64,000 nt of DNA from Acanthopleura granulata (taxonomy: Eukaryota; Mollusca; Polyplacophora; Chitonida; Chitonidae), in contig JABBOT010000016.1 of NCBI GenBank assembly GCA_016165875.1, forward strand, positions 4,982,327-5,046,326, in the 5' to 3' direction. Made by a program: the position numbers and the translations under genes. This document shows positions 1 to 10,700 of this stretch, one piece after another. Within the stretch, counting starts at the first letter, position 1, and every line of letters begins with the position of its first letter. The notes beneath the pieces were generated by a model that saw only the letters and a list, made by a program, of their open reading frames with translations, was not told the DNA's origin and did no database searches.

Positions 1-1035
1 TTCTACACCTTTATTTTCCAGCTGCAGTTTCGAACTTTGGTTCTCAGTAGGTACACTTAGTGTTAGCATTGTGAAATGACAGCGAAAGTTCGAAATTGCA
101 GTTGGAATATAACGATGTAGAAAGTGAGAAGGTTTTTGTTATTTTTTATACGTATATTTATGGACAGATAAATATATATAGGTCTATTATAATGGGATTA
201 TCAACCTACCACATAACACCTTCTGTATGCCAATGTGTGCACAGTATAAGGTAGGTGTCGAAGTTATTTCAGACTGATCTTCACCAGGCTCGACCTTTCT
301 CTCTGCATATATTGGTGATCTGTTAACTTTAAACAACCCGTGTACAACAGTCTGTGAAAGAAATATATCCACCTTCGCTAGCTTTAAAGGAAACTACAGC
401 TACTCCAGATGGTACATCGTACGTGGACTTGGACCTGTACACAGACCACAACTGGTTCCTGTCTCGCCGACTTCACGAAACTAGGGATAGTTCCTATTTT
501 CGCATCGTGAGTCACCCTCACTTGGATATTACCTAGTTTTGGACTTATGCGACCGTGAAGCAGATTTCTGGTTTAACTTCCATGTTATTTTGACAATGTT
601 TTCATCGCCGTGTTTCTTGGCGAGCAAAGTGTGTCGGCGCGAGCAAAACAGCTAATGCCCGGATGTCTGAGGCCTTGAATACGTGGGGTATAAACATCGA
701 AAGAACCACAAAAGCACACGGACAAGGCAGACAGTTTCGTTTTTCGTATTGTGAATTACCCTTACCTGATAAACAATATACACTGTACCTAAGAGTCTGA
801 GATGTGAGGGAGTACATATCTCACTTTGAAGCATTAGTTAGATCTTGTGTGTTGTATATAACGAGGCCAATCAACATCACAACTTCTACTACGGGAGACA
901 CTAGGATAGTCAAGGACATTCCATTAAACGCCTTCACTCGAAGTCCATTCAATTTTACAATGAACAAACCTTACTGGTTTAATACGAAGGGAGTATTTTC
1001 ATCGTGTTGAATAACATTGCCACGTTGGAATTAAG
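1..1035. other. No gene recognised
   Basis: AT-rich sequence with only short ORFs on either strand that have no recognisable motif. No repeat structure was noticed. Confidence 0.5.
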
Positions 1036-1042
1036 AACAGTT

Positions 1043-1343
1043 CCAACAGAAGCGCAACTGAGACTCATAATTTTCTTAACGACGGCATGGTTCACACGAT
1101 TCGGATGCAGATTTAAGTCATCCGCCTTGCACATTCATTGCGTGTTTTCGCCATCACTGAAACACTGTCGACAGCATCTCTTTGTATTAATCCGTCCTAA
1201 TTTCTCGCTTTATATACTTTCTTAGTTCTTTGGTCGTTTGTGTTAAACGTTGTTTTGGAAACTGGTCTTGCGATAACTGACATGCACGGAACGCCCATTT
1301 CTGGTTGACGTCGGGTATAAGAATGTCTGTTTCGATGCCTGAG
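1043..1343 (+). repeat. Dispersed repeat, copy 1 of 3
   Basis: Shares ordered blocks with 3668-3966 and 4036-4345: agcgcaactgag, ttaacgac, tccgtcctaattt, tagttctttggt, actggtcttgcgat, acgcccatt and a closing gtctg.ttcgacgcct. Copies are diverged, so the element is old. Coding content is not evident. Confidence 0.75.
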
Positions 1344-1394
1344 TATATCCCGTTAGATGTGATAATAGCTCGGACGCCTGTGGTTGAAACAAAG

Positions 1395-2012
1395 ATGTAG
1401 CTGTATCTGCTTTTTACTGCATGTATCCTCCAGTTTGTGCCCTCATACGTGTGTGTGGACGTCGGGGTTTGTTTTGTTTTTGCATGCAAAACGGCTCTTT
1501 ATTGCATGTATCTTTCAGCTTGGGCTCTCTACTGCATGTGCGTGGTCCTTGGTTTTGTTGATGTAATTGGATCTTTGTAGCAATTTTATTGCATGTGTCC
1601 TCTTGCGTGTGATTTACTGCATGTATCAAGCTACTCGCGCTTTTTAGTGCACGTATCCTCCTGTTTGTGTTTTCACTCAATGTACCCGCTGCTTGTGCTT
1701 TTTGCTGTGTATATCCTCCTGTTTGTGTTTTCACTCAGTGTGCCCTTCTGCTTGTGCTTTTTGCTGTATGTCTCGTCAGGCTTGTGCTTTTTGTTGCACG
1801 TATCCTCCTGTTTGTGTTTTCACTCAGCATGCCCTCCTGCTTGTGCTTTTTGCTGCACGTATCCTCCTGTTTGTGTTTTCACTCAATGTACCCCCTGCTT
1901 GTGCTTTTTGCTGTGTATATCCTCCTGTTTGTGTTTTCACTCAGTTTGCCCTCCTGCTTGTGCTTTTTGCTGTATGTCTCGTCAGGCTTGTGCTTTTTAC
2001 TGAATGTATGTA
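1395..2012. repeat. Minisatellite of about 29-bp units in dimers
   Basis: The block tatcctcctgtttgtgtttt recurs at 1654, 1712, 1801, 1860 and 1918, spaced 58, 89, 59 and 58 bp. Between them a homologous subunit (tgccctcctgcttgtgcttt) alternates, giving a 58-bp dimer with one extra monomer. Units upstream of 1650 (ctgcatgtatcctcc) are more degenerate. The array is open in all three plus frames, producing Cys/Leu-rich ORFs that are repeat artefacts. Confidence 0.9.
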
Positions 2013-3060
2013 GATCTCCAATGACTGCCTGATTTGTAGTAGACCACTGTCATCTTAAATGCATTGTTAGGGTACAATAATATCGTAAATCATTCAGTTG
2101 AATGGAGTAGCCACTAACTCCAACCAAACAATCAATTTACAACTGCAAAAAACAACGCTTCGTACGATTCATTCGCACGAAACGGTGTTGCTCACTCAGC
2201 CATGGAGTCACTTGACAGGAGTAGGCGTCTGTTCTCAAACCATGCTGATGCGAGGGAGTGAATGAGTGGTGGGGGGGGGGGGCACAATCAAGGATAAGTT
2301 TGCCTGCCGCCTACACCTTCTCGTGTCCCTGTGATCTCGCGGGATTTCAAATGCGAACACTTATACGTCCGGATAGGCATGTTAAAATATCCATTTGAGT
2401 GGTGACAGGGTAGGTATATATACGGGCCCTGTAATGCTCTCGAACAGAACAGGCAGCACAAACTCGAAGATTTACCCGGACGATAGTGGCTAATCTCGTA
2501 TAATGACGGCTATTTTGGCTAAACGACGGCTTATCTGGGACAATTTCCTGTCTCCGAAGATCACAGAGTCGGGTCAAGCGGAACTGCGGAACTGTAAACT
2601 GGCGAACGTTGATGCCAGTGTTCTTGCCGGACACGCTTCGCATTCGCAGCTCTCCGGTGTGGAAAGATATTTACCATGGACTGGACGTCATATACTCCCC
2701 ATCGTCACACAAACAGAAACCTAAACTTCACCGCTCCCCACGGTGGAAGTTCACGTTCAAGGCAAATGCTAAAGTTCCTGTATACTAAACAAAGGAAATC
2801 ACTCATGACTGCACCCGGCGATACCCGCTTTCGACAATAACCTAAATGTAGCTTGCATCTTTCTCTTTGAGGAGGTTTAATATCATTATATATTTCTAAT
2901 TAATGTTGCTCATTTCACGGTCCTAGGGGACGAGTACGTTGCTATTATTTAAACATTTATACGAACAGTTAAAATAAAACATTAAATCTACCAAACTGAC
3001 GAGAGGCCGTAGTATTTCACAGGTTACAATACGTGTAACAATTTACAAGCTATGTACCAA
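2013..3060. other. No gene recognised
   Basis: Contains a G homopolymer at 2271-2282 and short unremarkable ORFs. Nothing else could be supported. Confidence 0.5.
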
Positions 3061-3532
3061 GTTGTTGTCGCTGCTCTGGTTGTACTATCCTGCAGTTTCT
3101 TTTTCGTATTAACAGTTGTAGCCTATAACTCACATGCTCTTGCAAGAGGTGATAAAACATAGCTTACCTAACTAGTACTAAGAGGTGGAGAGGCCATTGG
3201 CTGAGGATTTTGAACAGATGCTGGTAACGGACGGGTCCCATGGTGCTTGCTACTGCTTAACTGATGGCTGGTGAGCTGTTCTCCTGGAGTGGTGGAGGGG
3301 GCAACTGCTCCCTAAAGCGACTAGCCACCCTGGATTGCTGGGACTAAATATAGACTGTAAGCCTGAACAATGAAGTCTAAACTGAACCCATATGCAAGTG
3401 TTTAAATGTCGGTGTAAACTGCACATGCGGCTTGGGACGAATCCTTTACAGATAAAGGCAACCATCTGCTGGACTTCCGGGGCTAAGGGGGGGGGGGGGC
3501 AGGAAAAATCGTGTTGAATAAGATCACCAAAT

Positions 3533-3665
3533 TTATTTATTTATTTACTTATTTATTGGTGTTTTACACGGTACTCAAGAATATTTCACTTCAACAACGG
3601 TGGCCAACAGGATGATGGGAGGAAATTGGGCAGAGCCCGGGGGTATTGCTCTACTGAGCATAATA
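3533..3665 (-). mobile_element. SINE family A, truncated copy
   Basis: Left end is an ATTT-repeat tail followed by attggtgttttacacggtac, then ctcaagaatatttcacttca and gggcagagcccggggg. The tRNA-like head is missing. Orientation is minus, because the AAAT tail lies at the low coordinate. Confidence 0.85.
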
Positions 3666-3667
3666 TG

Positions 3668-3966
3668 AACAGTCGCTTGCAATCAAAGCGCTACCGAATG
3701 ACACATATTTTTGATTAACGACAACTAATAAACCAACATTTTGTTCATGATTTTTACACTGGTTTACTCACCTAATTGCTTCCTTGTGTCTTTTAAATGT
3801 ATCCGTCCTAATTTATTGCTTTATATACTTCCTATTACTGTAGTTCTTTGGTGGTTTGAGTTGAATGCAGGATATTTTGGAAAGTGGTCTTGTGATCATT
3901 GACCCGAACGCCCATTTTGGTCGGGGGGGGGGGTAATATATGACTGTCTGATTCGACGCCTAGATA
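3668..3966 (+). repeat. Dispersed repeat, copy 2 of 3
   Basis: Starts atgaacagtcgcttgcaatc aaagcgc and ends gactgtctgattcgacgcc. Homologous in block order to 1043-1343 and 4036-4345, with a G homopolymer inside (3924-3933). Confidence 0.75.
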
Positions 3967-4035
3967 CCAATGCAGTGTGGATGCAGGGAATCCACAAAAT
4001 GATACACTCATTGCAGTGTGATCACCACGCTGGTT

Positions 4036-4345
4036 ATATGAACAGTTTCAATCAAAGCGCAACTGAGTTACAAATTTGATTAACGACACCAAATATCATA
4101 ATGGTACACGATGTGCATGCTAATTTTCTTCCTCCGTCTAGTCCATTTATTGCGTCTTTTCGTCATCACGGAAATATGTTGACTGCTTTTCATGGCATGA
4201 ATCCGTCTTAATTTATGAATTTACATGAACACACATGTACTTACTTAGTTATTTGGTGGTTTGTGTTATTTGTCACCACGGACACTTTTCTTGCGATTAC
4301 TGACCCGTACCTCCAATTGTGGTTAACAACTGGTGTGCGGATTTC
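4036..4345 (+). repeat. Dispersed repeat, copy 3 of 3
   Basis: Starts atatgaacagtttcaatcaa agcgcaactgag. Shares ttgcgtcttttcgtcatcac with copy 1 and the atccgtcttaattta and cttgcgattactgaccc blocks with copies 1 and 2. It lies 70 bp from copy 2, so the pair is nearly tandem. Confidence 0.75.
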
Positions 4346-4443
4346 GGTTGTCCACCAGGCCACCGTATAATTTAAAGCGACATGTGGTAATTACATGCAG
4401 GCACACATGTGACACTAAATGCCATAAATAAGTTGTCGGTTAC

Positions 4444-4612
4444 AAATTAGTGTCAATATACAAGACTACAGCACGGCGAGTAAAACCAGAGCAGAGACGA
4501 CAGTGTGACAGTTGTCAAATGATCACACCTCACCAGTGAAATCCGGCCTCTTGTCAATTAACCTCAGTTAGGGTTTTATTCTAACTGTTCATGTTAGTGT
4601 TTAGGGAGTAAC
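4444..4612 (+). repeat. Inverted-repeat family, direct copy 1
   Basis: Contains agactacagcac, gagtaaaaccagagcag, gacagtgtgacagttgtcaa, aatccggcct and ctcagttagggttttattct. It is repeated directly at 4826-4960 and in reverse complement at 5183-5300, with a fragment at about 3061-3086. Confidence 0.8.
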
Positions 4613-4825
4613 AACTTGGGCGGCAATATGGCGTAAGCAGAATTATGTAAAAGCAATTACAGTGATGTCACATGCAATTATCTAGTCTAGAATTACTCGA
4701 AGTGCTGCGTTGTCTTGATATTTAACATGTATGCACAACAACATGAAAACAATGCACAGGGTCCAGGCCTCGGGAGTGCTTAGTCCAGCAGAAGAATCCC
4801 GGGTTATGCCAGGATACAATACTAA

Positions 4826-4960
4826 AGACTACAGCACAGGGAGTAAATCTAGAGCAGCGACGGTAGTGTGATAGTTGTCAAATGGTCAAAATCCGGCCTG
4901 TTGTCAATTTACCTCAGTTAGGCTTTTATTCTAACTGTTCATGTAAGTGATTCGGAAGTA
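4826..4960 (+). repeat. Inverted-repeat family, direct copy 2
   Basis: Same blocks as 4444-4612 (agactacagcacagggagta; gatagttgtcaaatggtcaa; aatccggcctgttgtcaatt; ttattctaactgttcatg) at roughly 380 bp spacing. Confidence 0.8.
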
Positions 4961-5182
4961 AGAACTTACACACCCCCGAGCACCACGGCTTAAGCGGAAT
5001 CAGTATTTAAAAAACTATACCAAGAATACTGCGCCAGACGCCTTCACTCTGAAAGGCTGTTACTGAAATTCTACAGTGAGTATAACTCTCTAGGTTGGCA
5101 AAAATGGTCACAGCAGAGCCAATGTAAAGCGCCGTCACTTCGGCTGTGTATGCCTATCACAAGAAGACGCTAGTGTCATGTA

Positions 5183-5300
5183 CTTACAGTGAAACCCTAA
5201 CTGAGGAAAACTGAAGGAGGCCAGATTTAACTGGCTAATGTGACCATTACCCAAGTATCACACTGTCGTCGCTGCTCTCGTTTTACCTCTCATTAATGTA
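5183..5300 (-). repeat. Inverted-repeat family, inverted copy
   Basis: Reads gtgaaaccctaactgagg... ggccagattt... atcacactgtcgtcgctgct ctcgttttac, the reverse complement of the two copies at 4.4-5.0 kb. With them it could fold into a long stem. Confidence 0.75.
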
Positions 5301-6269
5301 GTTCATATCGTACTAAGGGACAAACAGTCTAAGTGACGCAGTTACGTATTTGATAGGCCCTGGATATTTAATACCTCGCACATTCGGACACATGATTTGC
5401 CTACGGTAGTATAGCTGGCTATAAGTACGTCGTAAAATGTAACATGAGATGGTATCGGGAATGGACAACATTGGATGACATTCTGATAGCTTATGCCCGA
5501 TAATAAACCGGAAATGATATTAGCGGTATAAGACGTGACACTTGTTGGTATTGTCCACAAAGTGTAGTTCAGAACTTACATGGGTGTGTAGAAGTTGTGT
5601 GTTAACTTTCAGGTTATTAAGACAATAGGCCTTCTTGATCTCACACCCGGCCATCTGACCTGCGTGCGCCTTTTCTTCTTTTGTCGCGACGAAGTTACTT
5701 GATTTGCTGAAGGTCGTGCGAAGAGCTAGCAGGCGGTGCGTACACGCCGAATGCGCTGGTTTGGCGGGAGGGCGTGCACGGGGTCAAGATGACGGCTGTT
5801 AAAGTGATTTACACAACACTTACAAATAAACTACACTGTCTCTTTTAAGTTGTCACTAAGCTTTTGTCACTGTGATAACAGGGAATATTTGCCATCTTAA
5901 TGGGGTGTGGCCACATTGCAACCAGTTAATTCACCCAGGCAAGCTTTCACAATTTTCGCTCATTTTCAGAATCCAAGGCAACACTGGACTAACATCACGT
6001 CATCTCCGCTTAGCGTCAGGTCATATTATTTAAATGTCAGGGGTCACTTAAATCAGAATCGTGCAAACGCTATACACATCAGCCATGAAAACCGCTAGAG
6101 CCATATATATATTTCAAGCATCGACCAAGTAAACCGTTCTTTTAAAAAGACGCTTTCAAATGGTTTGATTTGTTACACTCTACGGATATTATCACGGCTT
6201 GCTTTGCTCTTCACTCCATGTGCACAGCTGTTTGTCTTGTTGGCCGCCGTCGTATAAGTCATATATGAG
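5301..6269. other. No gene recognised
   Basis: Unremarkable AT-rich sequence upstream of the Tc1 relic. Terminal inverted repeats of that element were looked for here and not found. Confidence 0.45.
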
Positions 6270-7330
6270 ATGTTGTTCAGTCCCTGGCACTCCTTACCCT
6301 CAGGTGTACCAAAGGTCACCCGTACAGTACAAGTTCTGTCAAAGGGCACGCTGCCACAGATGTCAGAGATGCCACAAAACCAACGAGAGCTCACCATCGA
6401 CATTCTCCACTCTGGCATGACCCTTAGAGCTGTCGCCGGAGCCCTTAATGTGTCCACGATTAATCGTCTCAGAAGACGTCATGAAGAATTCGGCACGACA
6501 GCCAATAGTCTGCATGCCCACCAACCGCGTGTAACGACCTCCGATCAAGACCGCCATATTCGCCTCCTCCCCCTCTGCGACTGTTTCAGGCCAGCCACTG
6601 CCAAAGGTAATGAAACAGTCGGTCTCCAAAATAACCGCATTTCCGCTCAAACGGTTCGGAATCGCCTTAGAGAAGCGAATTTGCGAACTCAAAGGCCTTA
6701 GACCTTACCCTTGCTCGACGCCAGAGTTTTCGTTGGCTTTTGGCACTATGGCGGCGTGTTATGTTCTCAGATGAATCCCGTTTACAGCTACACAGAGGCG
6801 ATGGGAGGCAGCGGGACGGTGAACGCTATGCAGACGCCGTCGTCGGGCGTGGGGTACTTGTGTGGGCTCTGCATACAAGTACCATCGCATGGCCATCGCA
6901 CTAAACTTCATTTCATCGACAGCATTAACTTGAATGCGGGAAGATACAATGATGAAATCCTGCACCCAATAGTCGTCCTATCTGTCCGGTACCACGGGGT
7001 AACATTTCAGCCCGACAATGCCCGTGCCCATGTTACTGTTGTGCGCCGCTCATTTCTACAGACCGAAAACGCTGAAGTGCTCGACTGGCCAGCGTATTCA
7101 CCTGATCTGCCCCCAACTGAACACCTGTTGAATGTACTCGACTGGCGTGTTCGTCGGCGACTTCCAGTACATCGCGGAATTGCGTGTGTCCCTCACACGA
7201 GTGGGAAAACATTCCGCAAGCCACAATTGCCCATCTCATCAAGTCGACGATGTGTAGCAGTACAGCAGGCAAACGGTGGACATACTCGGTACCGAAGTGT
7301 AGAATTTCCCAAACTGACCCCACCCGTTTC
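6270..7330 (+). pseudogene. Decayed Tc1/mariner (DD34E) transposase
   Basis: Frame 1 (from about 6363) carries an N-terminal helix-turn-helix part (ELTIDILHSGMTLRAVAGAL, NVSTINRLRRRHEEF). A frameshift near 6700 leads to LALWRRVMFSDESRLQLHRG, with the first catalytic Asp in FSDES. The frame of 6711-7190 gives VTFQPDNARAHV (second Asp) and WPAYSPDLPPTEHLLNVLDW (Glu), with 34 residues between Asp and Glu as in Tc1 elements. A further shift breaks the C-terminus (WENIPQATIAHLIKS at 7200-7245, then ANGGHTRY). At least three frames are needed and in-frame stops occur, so it cannot be active. Terminal inverted repeats were not found. Confidence 0.9.
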
Positions 7331-7689
7331 CTTATCTGCCTCAGTGTTACTATCGATTGTCCCTTTCCATCGGGTATGGGAATGTATTGCTAAGAGTGAA
7401 AAACGGTATTAAAAGGAATTTGGTAACGCAGTTAATTTTATCCACAATAATGGGTGTTGCCTTTACATTTTTGTTCAGTATGTTAGATATAAATAACGTT
7501 CGGACGATTCTGCCGCCTATACGACAAATCAAGGAGACAAAATGTTTTCACGGCGCTGTGCATGCCAGTACACGGCACGTACCAGGATGTCGTCCATCTC
7601 CATCAGTCTCATGTGTAGCTTGTAACACTGCTACGAGCCCAACGGCCAGAAGAACACGTGCTAACGTACATGTAAATGTAAATTTCGAA

Positions 7690-7736
7690 GACAAGAGTAA
7701 AACAGAACAAAGCACATGTTTTGAATAGCCTTTATT
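7690..7736 (-). terminator. Polyadenylation signal and GU-rich element
   Basis: On the minus strand AATAAA at 7736-7731 is followed within 10-45 nt by a GU/U-rich stretch (TGTGCTTTGTTCTGTTTTAC). This is the layout of a metazoan cleavage and polyadenylation site. It is the best such site downstream of LARP4 and lies just before the Tc1 relic. Confidence 0.55.
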
Positions 7737-10700
7737 GACAAGGCAATCCCAGAAATAAACAAGTTATCAAGCTCAATAACAATAGGAGAAAAACACATAT
7801 GCAAAATGAGGGAAGCCTGGAACCAATCGCTGCGTGCAGTCCATTTCACATTACTCCGATTATATATATACAATACAGGCTTTGATTGGCTGGTTTATAA
7901 AGGGAGTGAATCAATGCCAATGATAGTTACACCAGCGCCAACCTGCACAAGGGCCAGGCTATTGGCTGAACAACATGCTTAGGATCTGGCCCGAATTTCA
8001 CAGCCATTACAATGTATGTATTATCCAGGATCTCTAAGTTGAGGCCTACGTGTATTATGGCAAACTATGTCAATGGGAGACAGTTCTGATGAAAAACCCA
8101 CACATCCTGGCAGAAAATTTACGATCATTCTTTTCTCCTCTTTTCTTACGGCCTGTTGAGTCGTCCACACTTACAACTAATACCTGTGTAGGTGGACTTA
8201 TCAGCGATTCCTGCAGTTTGCATGCCATTCACAGATGATAAAACTTTTGCGATGGCCCAGGGATTATAACTACTGTCAACTTTGCCTTCCTTTGCCTATA
8301 GTCACGTTTAAATGCGTTTAGACCAGCTAGAGTATGACGTGAATCGACTCAGATCTGGATAGCACAGCGTTCGGCCAAAGTTTATATAAATGGACTGCAG
8401 CAAGCAACTGTCTTGTAATTAACTGAATATATTTTTAGGATCAGTTACAAGCTGATGTTGACACATGGGAATTCAAAATAAGCCACCGTGAGCCCCCAAA
8501 AATTGACAAAAGAGTGAAATCAAAAATTTAATTCAATATTTTTTCAAGGTAGTAATGGGCAGTTTAATTTCTGAAATACAGCAGTCACAAACTATGCTGT
8601 ATTTGCTTTCTTGTCAAATTGCTGAGTTACTCAATAATCAAAGTTAAGAACCTTTTTTTCTCTAAAAAGAAAAAAACAACTTATTTTTCACTCTGTAAAA
8701 AAAGAATCACGAGTATAAAGAGCACAAACAGATTCTCTTTTTAATGAGCAAAAAAAGGTAAAATAAAAAAAAGGTTTCCAGTTGTCCGCCCACCAGCTTT
8801 GTAACTTGGATGAATGTCAATGATACAATACATTCGGATAATCAACAATTAGTCTGATGGATCAAAATTTGCATAAAATTAGGTGAGTCCATTTCCTGGC
8901 CAGGAAATTTTACTGAACTCCATGGGGGTGACAGAATATGGCTACATTGCCTCTGGAAAAATAATAGACTCCCCCATGTCAAGAACCATTGCAGACCGTC
9001 AGCATATACTGTTCCAACCTCAATAATCATGTTAGCAAATTCAATTAGCCCTACATATAACATGACATGAAATTTTTAAGGATTATCAAACCAAACATCA
9101 GCAATTATGTATACTGGGATCCCCAAAGCCTAATGTATCCTAATCCCCACAATAATAATAATAAAACAAAATCATACAAGTACATGTTAATGGACTGTAA
9201 CATTCACAAATAATGATACACAATCTGTTCCCAACAATAATGATAATTTAAAAAAAGAAAACAATTTACAAGTTCACGAATAAAGCAAGTTCCTTAAAAA
9301 GGAGTTAAGCCACTTCTTGTGGTCTAAATACCATTAACAAAGAACATAAAAAATAAAAACAAGCAAACTTTGTCCAGCATCCCAGAAGCAAGGGAATAAT
9401 TCCATTGACAACAGTAACTGAAGCCTGCAGCCTAGGAAATGCTTAGCACAGCAGAAACACTTCAGCAGAGCATTTCCTTCAACAAGTTTTGGGAGACATC
9501 ACGCTGGGTTTGAACTCCCAGAGCGAATGGGTGAAACAAAAACCTGCCGCATTTTAGAACTGACAGGCTTCAGTTGACAATGCCAGCCAAAATCTTGTCT
9601 GACAATTAACACACCTTTGGGCTATCCCACACACTGTAAGGAAACTATAAATAGGCCCAACTTGAATGTAAAAAACAAAACACAGAGGACATGGCAAAAC
9701 TGGGGGAGGGGACAATTTTAAAAAAGAAAAAAAAATTTTTTTCAGAAGGAAACGATCGCACTGCTTTCTGTATTAACAATCAACTCGCCTGTAACCATTC
9801 ATGGCGGCCATTGAGAAAAATAAAGCCGACACATTGGCTAACATGTACATTTTTTTTACAGCCATATTTGACATTGTTGTGAATTGTGGGGGAAAACACA
9901 AGAAAACAATCGGAACCTTATCAATGGGGCAAGTTGAGTCAAGGCATGGTTCACAAATTCAATGTCAAACTTAAATTTGTACAGTCCCCAAGGGGGGGGA
10001 GGAATTTATGTTCGGCTTGACTAACACAAAGTATGACATTGTCTAACATTTATTTATAGCTTTTGTATATATATATATTTATTTATAATATAGATATATA
10101 TATATATATATATTACATCCAATGATTCTGCACAATGTAGTTATATAGGCCGGTGTGAGACTGAATTAATACTTAGTGGGGAGCATGGGGAGCAGCTATA
10201 ACTCGCGATGAAGAAAAAATTGACAATTTTCTATCAGCAATTTTTTTTCCAACTTTTAACTCATTAAGTCTGACCACTACCAAGCATCTAATTAACAAAC
10301 AATTAATTAGTATTTTCTTTACAATTAATGTACATATCATATAATATAACACTCACACACTCAGGGACTCACACTCATACATAATCAGTACAAAGCCATG
10401 GCACTACCGCGCCCGTATACATTCAAGTAATTTCAACGATTTATGTTTTTGTATTTTTTTTCCACATGCAAAAATAAATTTTTTTTTATCTGATTACAAT
10501 TTTTTCTCGACTTTTCATGTTTCACGATGTCATAATTTAAATTTTTGATAATGTCACTTTTGGGACACATCCATAATGCATTAATCGTAGTGCGATATCT
10601 TCCCATATACAATTGATGTCCGAGTAAATGTGAAGCTTCATAACAAAAACATTAATGCCAAAAGCCAGACAACAACAACGACACAGAAATACTGCTTATA

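Noticed and set aside
1593..2032. Overlapping Cys/Leu-rich ORFs of 106-136 codons
   Set aside because: All three plus frames are open because the DNA is a tandem repeat with few stops; no start, splice or family evidence.
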